From assembly GCA_051294375.1 (NCBI GenBank), contig CM119268.1, forward strand, positions 9,483,216 through 9,547,215: a stretch of DNA of 64,000 nt. The letters are read 5' to 3'. The notes below the pieces were generated by a model, which saw nothing but the letters and a program-made list of their open reading frames with translations, ran no database searches and was not told where the DNA came from. Positions 1 to 11,500 of the stretch are shown one piece after another. A program made the translations under genes and the position numbers. Positions within the stretch are counted from its first letter, which is position 1, and each line of letters opens with the position of its first letter. The stretch comes from Paraspadella gotoi (Eukaryota > Chaetognatha).

Positions 1-3000
1 TGCTGGAGAGATCTGTCGCGGTTGAAAACTCACCGGGACTTCATTTGGAGAAGTTGGCGGTTAGTAAAGTTTTTTGTTTGTTTTTCGTTTCTATTTCTTT
101 CCTTCTCAATCATCTCTCATAACCGGTCCAGAATCTCTGCGCTAATAGCGGCTTGAATACGAAAGCCAATCTTCCCTCTGACATTTACGATTCTTCTGGC
201 GTCGAATCCGTTGACCACGACGACGATGCTGGTCATATTGAAGTCAATGACGACGATCATAAAGAAAACCTGGCTGATAACCGTGCCGACAACCACGGCG
301 ACGACTTCGAACGGCTGGTGTCTATCGAATCGCCGCTGACTACGGGCGAAACCGTTTTCGTCAGCGCCGTTCAATCCCCGTTATTTTTCTACGTCGTCAA
401 GGTAACAAGCCCAAAAACAAAAGACGGCCACGAGGCTGGGGAATGACGAGTCAGGGCGAGGATGATGGAGAGATTGGGCGGGAAGGACACGAGACGAGAG
501 ACGCAATGGCGCGAAACCTTTTCCCTGCTCTTTCCACAGGAGTCGTCGATGATATTGCTGGCGTCTCTCTCCGCCCGCATCGAGGAGGAGTTGGCGGCAA
601 CGAGTAATGAAAACTTCCAAGTCGCAGTTGGCGTCGATTGCGTCGTCCGCCTTTGCAATCCCGTCAACCTCGTGAGTCGTAATCGATGATTCGGAGAAAT
701 TTTATGCTCTATTAACTTCCATAGTAGATAATATCTACTAGATATGGTATATTAACAAAAAAAATTATTAAAATTAAAATTCGATCATGAATCCCACCTT
801 CCCCATCACGTTGTCGTTTCAGAGCTCCTGTTGGCTCCGTGCAAACGTAGAATCTGTGGTGGAAGCCACGAACGACGAAAATTCCCCCGGGAACAAAGCC
901 TCGACCGAGATTTACCTCGTCGACTACGGCGAAGTCCTCGACGTTCCCGCGGCCAATCTGCGTCCGCCTCCAGGATGTTTTTATCAATTGCCTCATCAGG
1001 CGATCAGGTGCCGTCTGCGCGAAGCCGTCGAGGCGGGACTTCGGAAAGACGATCGAGACGATTTTAGAATGATCGCGGCCGCCTCGGACAGCGAAGGAAG
1101 AGCGAAGCCCTTGACGGCGGCGTTATCTTCTTGTTTGAAGGAGGAGAATGAGGACGAGAATATCCCCGAAGTAACTCTATTCGAAAAGACGGCAGAGGGA
1201 TCCCTAAATATTTGGGCAGCGATGCTGATGCAGGTGGTGGAGGACGAGAAGGTATGCTGGAGGCGATGGGAGGGTGATGAAGTGGTTTGAGTGTTTGAAT
1301 TGTTAGCAAGTTTCGGAAATGCATAAGTGGCAAGGGAAAAAAGAAAGTTAATTCTTATGAAAGTGGTACAACCAATATAAAAATTATTCATTCATTTAAT
1401 AAGCTATCTTGCCCCTGACTTTGGACAAGCTTTGGTGGTTTAAGGCCTTCATCACTCTTATAAGTTGCAAGTTGCAAGTCCCTGCAAGTTTTCAATCAAG
1501 ACTCTCTCACAGTATCGTTTATTCACTCCCAGAGTACCTGGCTTCCTTATCAATGAGGTGGTATAATATTTAAAAGAATGTTTCAATTTTATGAAAAGAC
1601 CACTCCCTTTTATCATTAGATCGGGTAATACTATTTTTTTCTTGCTCCATTACCAAATCGCAGGATGTCATCCACGCAGACATCACGGCGTCGATGAATC
1701 AGCATGGATCATCCAGTGTCCCTAGTGCCGAGAGCCAAATAGAGCTTCCTCATCTTATGAACGACGAGCAAGAAATTAAAAAATTTCAACCGCTGACGAA
1801 TTTAAAGAGTCTCTCTCAGTTTAAGCCTCAGAAAACTCCGACGACGTCAGCTAAAGAAAATGTTGTCGAAAAGAGTCACGTTAAAGTCGCGTGGGCAGTT
1901 GGAAAAACGGTCGAGGAGACGACCACGAGAACGACTTCAATTTCGGAAAATAAGCGGGAATCGTCGGTAGAAACCTTTGCGGAACAGACTGTTGTAGTCG
2001 TAGAAAGGGAACAGGTTGGGCGTAGTTCTTCACCGAGAAATTTTGCGCATACCTTTGAATCTGAAGAAGACGCCAAGCTCGTTGAGAAAGAGCGACTGGA
2101 TGATTGTCCTACCGAAGGTGGTTGCCTGGAAAGTGGACAACGAGAAGGAAGTTTTGTCGAGCAGGAAGACGAATCGAGGCAGACCACCATCGATAGTGAA
2201 AGCGTAAAAGATTTCAGAAGCCGCAGCGTGAATGTGGTTAGAGGAGAGAGAAAAACGCCAGCGTATAACTGCCAAGGAATTCTTGCCAACCAACTCATAG
2301 ATAATAACGAAATTGGCGATCGTCCGTCGAAAAACGTCGTTGATCAAGATGAGCGTGTTGCCGGCTCAGGCCCTCAAGCGCCTCGCGTCGCCACCGAAAT
2401 CTTAAATACACCAACGCCCATATCGTTCGAGTCAGTTAAGACCGAAGATGCAATTAGCGACCACGCCGCGCGCCACCCGTCGACTTCTCCCGCTGTCTCC
2501 TACTCAAATTTTCCCTTGAAGTCTCTTCTGTGGTCCGAAGACTTTGAGAAGGTTGTTAACTATTTTTTGGTGTTATGTGGCAAGATTTTTAGTGATCACT
2601 CTTTTCCGCCGTATTTAGGTCGTCCTGAGAATCTCATCCCCTTATCCCATCGAAAGTCACGAACTTGTCGTCGATGGCACGCGCGTCGTCTTCAGCTACG
2701 TGCGTCAGGAGCCGTTGACTAAACGCTTGGACGGCCTCCGGTTCGAATTGACGCTGTTTGGGGAGGTGGAGCCGGTTGGTCCTTTGCCGATGAGTTGTTG
2801 CGAGATTCGGGAGCTGGGAATCAAGATCCGCTTGAAGGTGAAACCGAGATGAGGGTATTGAGAACAACAATTTTTTTAAAATTAATTAATTAATTGGGTT
2901 CATTACGATGCAGAAAAAGCTCCGTTGTCGTTGGAATCGTCTTCAAGCGTCGAAAACGACGCCGCCTTTTGTTGTTTACGACCACAGCGCCGTCTGCAGT

Positions 3001-3745
3001 GATGACGAAGACGAGGATGACAACGACGACGAGTATGAAAGGTCTCACCCTTTCCTGGCATACAGAGCCGAAGACGCGCGTTCGAGGTAAGAGGAAAACT
3101 TCCTATTCGAGAGTGGCTGCGTTTGTTTCGTAAATTGGTAATTAACAAGTTCTACTTATAAAAATTGTTAGTTTAGACGCGAGTACTCGCGGAGCAACTT
3201 TATTAATATTATTGCTTTTTCGGTTGGTCGGGCTATCAATCATATATCATTTGATACCGACTACCGAGTCATTGTAGTTATTAATTGGTGTAGTCACGTG
3301 ACGACGTACAAATAGGGCGACGTGATCCGAATTTTACACGGCTTTTAGTTTTAGTTTATACTTTGCAAATAAATGATAAACCAAACGATACTGGTGCATA
3401 TTTTTTATTCAGTAACGTGATCGTCTAAAAATGCGTGAACATGAAAAGTTACTGCGGTGCAATACCTTGAAAAAAAAATGCTTTAAAATCTTTCCCATTC
3501 CCCTTTTCAGACGTGATAAGCTGGACGAGGCTAAAGCCTCTCGTCCCTTGAAATGCTTCAGCCCCGCGGATGTTGACGGTGGTCCTCATGCCATCGCCAC
3601 GCCTTCTCCTTCTTCGTCCTCCTCCTCCGATGACGACGACCACGTGGACAAGGTCGTCAACCTCGACTGCGGAGGAGTTCGTGATGACGAAGAAGAGGAG
3701 CGAATATTTCCGGACGGAAGGAGACGAGGCGAATTTTTCTCATAA
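1..3745 (+). CDS. TDRD12: TDRD12-like Tudor and CS domain protein, 3' part (5' end outside the window)
   Basis: Likely exons: a possible fragment at 1-58, about 149-401, about 471-671, then with good support 823-1251, 1664-2551, 2619-2837, 2914-3086 and 3511-3745 (stop). An extended Tudor domain spans 300-1010. It opens with a 'GETVFV...FYVVK' strand and its core reads 'CWLRANVES ... IYLVDYGEVLDV', ending in 'QLPHQAIRCRL'. A Ser/Glu-rich linker of about 300 residues follows. The C-terminus is a CS (HSP20-like) fold, from 'LLWSEDFEKVVLRI' through 'LTLFGEVEP' to 'IKIRLKKKLRCRWNRL', which crosses two introns. An acidic, serine-rich tail ends the protein. Tudor followed by CS is the layout of TDRD12 and the insect Yb-type proteins, which act in piRNA biogenesis in germline granules; the helicase part would lie off the left edge. 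The junction near 402-470 is weak because its acceptor lacks a pyrimidine tract. The TDRD12 name is an inference; the two domains are clear. Confidence 0.55.
3087..3510 (+). other. Long last intron of the TDRD12-like gene
   Basis: This 424-base intron is much longer than its neighbours. It contains a CACGTGAC-type E-box near 3295 and an AATAAA at about 3369. It looks a little like a decayed promoter or LTR, but I found no terminal repeats or target duplication. Confidence 0.35.
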
Positions 3746-4444
3746 TTTTTCATACTGAATCAAAGATCAAATGATGTATTATCGAAGTGACCAAAACTAA
3801 AAACCGTCTCGAATTAACAGAATTTGAAAATTGCAAGAGGAAAACCGTAGAAATTCTCGTTCCTGTTACTTCACATATGTGATCGTTAGTTATAGATTTT
3901 TTTTGGATATTGAATTATATTATAAATGGTTATTGAATCATTTTCTCACTGAAACATTTTTTTTTGTATGTTTACTTGGAAGAATTTTTTGTGTACGTTT
4001 ACCTACTTTTTGTTCATTAAGCTATTTCTTCTTTCAGTTAATAACCGTCGTTACTGCCTCCATAAACCCAAACTAACTTTTGATTTTTTTATGAGAACGG
4101 CGAGGGACTGATTGCGACTCCAGGGGGTGAAAATTTCTTGTCATTGAAGCTGTCTTTTCTTTCCTATAAAAAGCGATGACCTTTTTTTCTCGTGTTAAAA
4201 AAAATGTTTGCTGTATTTTGTTGTATTCTGCTAGGAACAAAAAATGGAATTGTATTTAATTTATTATACTTAAATAAAATGGGTAAACGATAAGCACCCG
4301 GCTGTTTAATTGACTTGCCCGACAATTGGCATCGAATCAGGTCGGGTACAATCGTGTTGAAATTACCAAGAAATCTTTTTTTCTCCGTTCGGAAATTGCT
4401 TAAACCAATTAACTTAATCTGTTTTTCAGTAAACCGATGCAAAA
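3746..4444. other. Spacer between the TDRD12-like and zinc-finger genes
   Basis: AT-rich 3' UTR and intergenic sequence without a supportable gene. A strong splice acceptor (gtttttcag, ending 4429) lies 15 bases before the zinc-finger ATG. It could close a 5'UTR intron or be a trans-splice site. Confidence 0.5.
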
Positions 4445-7033
4445 ATGAACATCGCTTACTTACCCATGGGTTCGATGCAAATCGGCCCCAACGGAGAGCT
4501 AATACCTACTTCGATCCCCGCTTCTCGATCGGAAACCTTTCACGCTCTCACCTCCGTTCCCGTCTCCACGCATGGGTGAGGTTCAAAATTAAATATCGAT
4601 GCTGCTCTTCTATGTTTTCTCCCGGATCTTTTGACTTTTGTTTTAAATTAAGGTTCTTGATGTTTTTTCTGTCTGAAATTCTCGATTTATTTTTACCGTT
4701 AAGGAATAAGGATTTGGTGAGAAGTTATAGGGTAGTTAAGGTGTTATATTACAAATATTTTTATCTCGCCAGTTGGGCGATTGCCCAACTTTGGCGAGAT
4801 GTTAATTCGTTTGCTTCTTTTGACCGTAGTTGTCGTCGCATCCATCATTTGGTTATCATCGTATCAATCATTTGGTTATCATCGCATCAATATTTGGTTA
4901 TCATCGCATCAATCCTTTGGTTATCATCGCATCAATCCTTTGGTTATCATCGCATCAATCAATCAATTACTATTATATTAATAATTCGTTATTGCATCAA
5001 TCATTCAGTTTTGTTTTTTAAATTTTTTTTTTAATTTTCTTTGATAGTAACGTCTGGCGAGATCACTATACTTTTAAGATTTTTTTACCTAAATGACGAT
5101 CCAGATTATCCATGATGGACCCTGCGAGTGCTCACAACGCCGTCGCAGGGATGCCCTTAAACCACCTACAGCAGTCCTTGGCCATACCGCAGATAGCCTT
5201 GCAAAATTCGCCTCAACAACTAACAGAGCAGCTGCACCACCAACAACCTCCACCCCTTCACCAGTCCCACTCAGCGGAAAAAAAATCTACAAAGGTTCGT
5301 CATCAGCGCGAAGTTGTCATGGCGACGACAATGACATCGCCATCGACGACCGAGGCTTCCGATGAGAGCGAAATGGTGCCTGAGTTAATACCGATTTCGG
5401 CACCAGTCGGCGCTACGCCGATTCTTGTGTCAACCTCGACGACAAGATCTCGGCAAAAAGAGCCGGTCACTGGTGAGTATTTGTTCAGAGGGAGATCATA
5501 GGCAGCGTTGCATAGCAGTTATTTTTAGCTCGAATTATCCAGTTTGGGTTTCTCTTTCATTTTTATCGTCCCATTCCACCCAATAGGTTACACCATTGTC
5601 AAAGTTGAACACCCTCCCCCTCCCCTCGTACTCTCCCCGTCCGCGTCCGTCCAATTACAACAACCTGGCTCGCAAGTTACCCACATCCCTCTTTCCCCCA
5701 CCTCGTCGCGCGCCAAAGCCCCTCAGCCCAATCACGTTTGTGCTATCTGTGCCAAAGATTTTCAGTCGGACGGTAACCTGAAACGCCACATGAACGACTT
5801 TCACGCTGTTGCCACTGACCGCTCGGGATTCCGATGCGAGTTGTGCGACAAGGAGTTTCAGAACCGCTTCAACTTAAGGCGGCACCGCATCGGGGTTCAC
5901 GGTGGCGCGGAAACCCTGTACAGGTGCAATAAGGCTCCATCGTGAAAGGAAAAAAAGCTCTTTACTTTATTTTTTCTTGTGTATTCACAGCTTTTTGGAT
6001 CAGCGTATCTACAAATCTGCAAAAGGGGGAATATGAGAAATAAAGAAAATGAAATTTTTCCCGCTCTTAGGCGAAACCCACCGCTCAAAGAACTCTCTCC
6101 CACCAGGTGCGATCTTTGCTTCAAGGATTTTAACTACGGTGACAATCTGAAGCGGCACAAGAAAAACGTTCACAACGTGAGCACGGTCGAGAGATTGGAA
6201 GAGGGCGAGACGATGTCGCGCGGAATATCGAAGCTGGAAGTGATGGCGGCGCGAGAGACTCTGGCTTCGATGGAGCCGACGATTGCGGCGTCTGTCACGT
6301 CGACAGCGACAGAAACTTCGCCGTTGACTTTGTCAGAGGCGACGGTCAAGGCAAAACCCTTCATCTGTAACATTTGCCACAAAAACCTCAAAAGGTGTGA
6401 ACATTTACGTTTGATAAATAATTTACATATTTGTAAATGACGTTTTTATAATAATGAATTAATTAATATAACATCCTGGGCTCATAGTCTCTAATCAACA
6501 ATAATCTTTACTTCCATCAGTAATTTCAACCTGAAGCGCCATCACATCGCTGTTCACAAAGAGACGCGAATACTCTACGGATGTGACGAATGTGAAAAGA
6601 ATTTTACAAGCATTACCAACTATCGACGGCACAAGGTGATTCAAATTTCTCAATTTATACGTAGTGTGGACACCGTCTTTTAGGTAGTTTTGAAAAATTG
6701 GAAAAAGTACTTAAACGAAATAGTCACAAGACACGCGGAAGTTTTTTGAAAAAAGAATTCGGTTTTGATTTGACCCAGGTCATGATCCACGGTCCTGGCA
6801 AAGAGGCCTACCGGTGCCACGCCTGCCAAAAGAACCTCGCCAGCAAGGACGGACTCCGTCGACACATGGAGTCGGTGCACCACACCATCGAAAAGAACTT
6901 CGTTTGCGACTTGTGCGATCATCGGTTTTTACGAAAGGAGTACCTGGCCAAGCACAAGAGAACTCACGAGTACAACGCTTACGGATTACCAAGGATAGCC
7001 GCGACTGTCGTTTCCAGTCCTAACCTTTTATGA
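4445..7033 (+). CDS. C2H2 zinc-finger protein with seven fingers
   Basis: Exons 4445-4575, 5105-5472, 5587-5923, 6107-6394, 6521-6635 and 6779-7033 give 497 residues with all phases consistent. The N-terminal half is Gln/Pro/Ser/Thr-rich (His/Gln run near 5225). Seven C2H2 fingers follow: CAICAKDF, CELCDKEF, CDLCFKDF, CNICHKNL, CDECEKNF, CHACQKNL and CDLCDHRF. Each has a paired His-x3/4-His, often in the form 'NLKRH'. Linkers are irregular rather than TGEKP-like, and a long Ser/Thr/Ala stretch separates fingers 3 and 4. Introns cut at the start of finger 3, inside finger 4 and inside finger 5. It is probably a nuclear DNA-binding regulator; I cannot assign an orthologue. The start was chosen because the ATG follows a strong acceptor and the 44-codon first exon joins in frame to the next. 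Confidence 0.85.
4842..4960 (+). repeat. Minisatellite of 22-23 base units in zinc-finger intron 1
   Basis: About five tandem copies of a unit containing 'tttggttatcatcgcatcaa' fill part of the first intron. The last copies are almost identical. The translated ORFs across it are artefacts of the repeat. Confidence 0.9.
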
Positions 7034-8518
7034 CCAGGAGTTGGGGAAGGGTCCAGCTTTGACGGAACGGATTTTTATTGGATTGTTTTTGGGCAGGGGG
7101 TTTTAGATATGAGGGATGCAGGGGTATCTGAATGGAAAGAAGTAAAATGTGATATCGATTCTCTTATCTTTTTATATTTTTCTTTGTGTATATTAGTTTC
7201 GTTTTATTTTAAAATTATGAATACAAATTGTTTACGCAATGCTTTTGTGTCTTGAATAGTTTTTTATAGTTTTTTTTATTCATTTTGTACAATTTAATTA
7301 TATAATTAAATTATAATTTCAGGTTCTAGATTTCTATGGTTTAAAAAAATAAAAATTATTTAGTTTTTATCGTAGCAATCGCTTGTGCTTGCGACGATTA
7401 TGGAATGATGGTCCCAATAAATGGCGCCGTCGTCGGCGTTCCAAATTATAAATCGACTTTTTTATATTATTTGTATTTGTATGAAGCTGAAAATTCTCAA
7501 GGTTCTTTAAAACTGATGAGGTTATATATTATATATTATTTCTTTACATTTTATATAATATTTTTCTCAGCTTCGAACTCGTGATGTCAAGCATCAAGTC
7601 GCGCATGTTATTATTTTACCAGGATTTATATCTTTTTATCTCTCATACATTTATTTATTCAATTTCTTTGATTAAATTTAATTAAATTCGTTCAATTTAT
7701 TTAAATTTAATTCATTCATTCAATTTATTTTATTCAATCAATTCATTTTATTCAATTTATTTTATTCAATCAATATATTTTATTTTATTCATTCATTTCA
7801 TTTCATTCAATTCATTTTATTTCATTTTATTCATTCATTTCATTTTTTTGATATATTAAGCCAATTTGGTTTTTTATAAAACTTGGTTTTCCTGTATCAA
7901 ATTATATTTTTTGAGTATCAAAGTTTGTCGTGGGTCTAGATTTTGATTGTGACGATCCTTATGCCTTTAAGATTTTTTTTTTTACAGTTCATGAGAGTTT
8001 GAAAGCTAAGGCTATTTAAAAAAATATATAAATAATTGACTAAAAGTGTAAACAAGAAAAAGGTGAGTTAAAATAGTTTAGTGAGAGAATCTTCGGACAA
8101 AACGAGGTTTCTAGGGGCAATACCCCTTTCCCCTCTCCTTTGCTGGACTTACTGTCAAATCAACGGCATTTACTTGAATATTGGTTTTGCTTCGTCTCGA
8201 ACGAGCGGATGCGCTTTCAAGTCTCGTCTTCATCTTTATTCGACTTTACCTCACTCACTCAACGAGGCTTCTCTGTACTTCATTCTGAAGTTCGGTATCC
8301 AAGGTGCACGAATCTTTTCGTAGAGTGACGCAACCGTTTCACTTATTAATTTTATTATTCATTGTCTAAATCGTCACATACCCTTTGTACTTTGTTACTT
8401 ATTATTTATATTTTTTAAACGATAAGTTGGTTAGAAATAATCAACCGAGCCGATTGAATTTTCCTTAGTCAAAGAAAATATAGTGGTGAGTGATCCAACT
8501 ATTTTAACATAATAAGAC
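7034..8518. other. AT-rich spacer before SIRT1 with degenerate ATTCATTT-type repeats
   Basis: No gene is supportable here. Positions 7640-7860 are an imperfect array of 'attcattt / attcaattt' words. Possible splice acceptors upstream of the SIRT1 ATG are the T-run plus 'acag' near 7987 and 'ttccttag' ending 8468. They suggest a 5'UTR intron or leader addition. Confidence 0.5.
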
Positions 8519-11500
8519 ATGTCGAATGAGGAGAGCGGAAAAAACTTTTCCCCGCCACCGAAAAAGGCGAAGCTAGCGGATATTTGGAACGAGGTCGAGG
8601 TGACGGAGAATCGTGACCGCGTCAACGCCAACGGAGACGCGACTTTAAGAGACGACTCGGACACGTGCGAGGCATCCTCTGAAACGCTCGTCGACAATGA
8701 GAGTCGTTCGGAAAAGGTTAGCCGTAAAGGGAAGAAGTTTATAGCTGTTCATTCCCTAGCGCTAGAAAAATTGACATTAAGAAATTAACGCAAAACCATA
8801 GTAATTCAGATTATCACTGCTAAAGTTACAAACTTTGTTAAACCTAATTGCTGCAGATAAACTTTGTTGAAGAATCTTCTGAAAACGTCAAGGAAGATGA
8901 ACCGAACGACACCGACGAGAGCAGCGATGATGACGATGACGACGATGACGATGACGACGATGACTCCAGCGACATCAGTGGATTGTTGGATCTTAGCGGG
9001 GAAGAATGGAAACCCACGGCGGGCCCCGTCGCCTGGGTCCAACGGCAAGCGCTTTCGGGTTAGCTACATAATATAGCTACTTTTTTACTCTGTTCTTACG
9101 TTATTTGAACTCCGTCAAAAAATGAATTATGATGCAGTGCAGCAAAATGAATTAAAATCTTATGGCAACGGTGAAATTTCCTTGTGATCCTAGGGTCACA
9201 GAGCATCTAAACGATCCACTCGAACTTAAGACCTTTATGTTCGCCTCGTAACACTTACATGCTGTGAACCCGGATCCGTTACGCTTTGCCAATGGGAATG
9301 CCTTAAACTTTATCATCCAAATAATAGTATCATTCGTCAGAATTATAAATTATTTACGTCCATTTGCAAAATTATTCTGTAGTAGTGAGAAATTTTTGCC
9401 GATTATGGGTAGATAAGAACATCAAGTCAACGTTCGCCGCAAAAATTCTTTCCTCATGTAAAACATCTTAGGCGCTGATCCACGGGAGCTCCTCAAACAA
9501 CTGGTGCCTTCGGTGAGGATTCCCAATGAGGGCGTCGACCAGATGGAGTTGTGGCTATTTTTGCTTCAGCTGATGTCGGAGCCCCCAAGGAGGAAAAAGC
9601 TCCCAAATTACAACACCATTGACGACGCAGTCCGCCTCATCAGGGAAGCCAAAAATATCGTGGTGCTCACAGGTAGGTCGTCTGCAAAGTATAAGGAAAT
9701 CAGCCGAAATAAAAAACGAGTTATTCTTAATAATGAACCGAGTTATTATTTAACTTGCTATCAAGTCACTAATAAGGAAAAATGATAATGTTAAACTTGT
9801 AACGCAGCCGAATAAAAATCTATCAATACTACTTTATCATAACACGACAATATATTAATGATTAAATGATTAAAATAAAACTTGAATAAAATAGAATAAA
9901 ATTTGCTTCTGATCTACTTGCGATTTTGGTATTAGGTGCCGGCGTTTCCGTTCCATGTGGCATCCCTGACTTCCGGTCACGCGATGGAATCTACGCTCGT
10001 CTCGCCGTCGATTTTCCGGACCTTCCCGATCCACAGGCCATGTTCGACATATCCTATTTTAAGAAAAACCCAAGGCCGTTTTTCAAGGTTGGATAAAGAC
10101 TTTGAGTTTTGGGTGCCTCGACGTCTCATCTTCCCTTAAAATTTTTTCTCGGCTTTAGTTCGCTAAAGAAATCTACCCGGGGCAATTCCGACCTTCGTTG
10201 GGTCACATGTTTATCAAGGAATTAGAGAGTAAGGGGAAACTTCTCCGCAACTTCACCCAAAATATCGATACCATCGAACTCGCGGCTGGTAATTAATATT
10301 TGTCAAGAGTATTTCGTGACAGGGGCTTTTGTTAATTCATCAACTATTCTGTATTTCCTCTCTGTATCTTCCTCCATTAAAATATACAGTCATGATTTTG
10401 GCAGGAGATTTAGTAGTTAATAGTTTGATTTGGTCTTTACATGCCAATAATATAAAAAAAGAAAAATTAATTCTGGAGGTTATATGTTTATTTTTAAATA
10501 AGCACTTATCTTCAGAGACTTTTGTTTCCCTCAAAGGTGCATAACAAAATGAGCTGAAGATCAGTGCTTAATTAAAAATATACATGTTACCTCCAGAAAT
10601 AATTTTTCTTTTTTTATATTATTGGTATGTAAAGACCAATTCAAACTTAACTATTAGAAAATGGTCTTCCGTTTTTTCGAACCGAGAATCGGTTCGGATC
10701 AAACTACTAGACCGACATTGATGAAATTTTGCAATAGAAATCGGACTAAAGAGGGGATTTTTGAGATTTTGAATATTTTACCCCAGAGCTATCATACAGG
10801 GACATGGGGACTGGGGAGTCGCCCCAGGTGGGAAAAAAAATGAACATTTTTTTTCTCCAAATTTTGTAAATTTTTTCATCCCAAACAGTTGCAGAAACAT
10901 TCATTAGGAGAGCAAAAATTAGATATAAAATAATGGACTAACAATGTTGAAAAGAAGAAAAATCAATTACAATTTTGTTCAGTGATTTTTTTTTTTTTTT
11001 TTTTTTTCTGAAAAGAAAACAGAGCAAACAAATAATTGCGGGAATGGTTGCAAAAATATCTTATGTCAACAATAAACGAGAACAAATAAGGGGAAGATAA
11101 AAATGAAAAAGAAGAGATCGGGAGACAAAGTTAAGCAACTCCGTCCACATGAGACGGCAACTCAATCACGGGACTTCGGGAAGCGAGCAGGTCCCCGTTC
11201 TCGCGCTGAAGGCAGACAAAGTCTCTCAAAAAAGTGCTTAGACGTTTTGCCGATATCTAAGCCTGCATTCGTTGCTTGGAGTTTGGCGAAATCTTTTAAA
11301 TTTGAGAAAGCATCCAGGTCCCATGCCCCGAAGGTAGTAACAACCAGAGGGATGAAGCCAACGTCGGCCGGCAGTTTGCCTTCGTACTTAGCATGTTTGG
11401 CCTGGCGAGCTCGTTCCAGGGCATAGGTGGGGTTGAGGATGGTATGACCAAAACAGTCCTGGCGAAGGGGAGAGGTGACAGTAACATCAAAGGCTGTGGT

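Noticed and set aside
3160-3410. Possible solo LTR in the TDRD12-like intron
   Set aside because: It has promoter-like and AATAAA-like words, but I found no convincing terminal TG...CA with a target duplication.
8081-8328. 80-codon ORF before SIRT1
   Set aside because: No homology or splice sites and it lies in the upstream spacer; probably chance.
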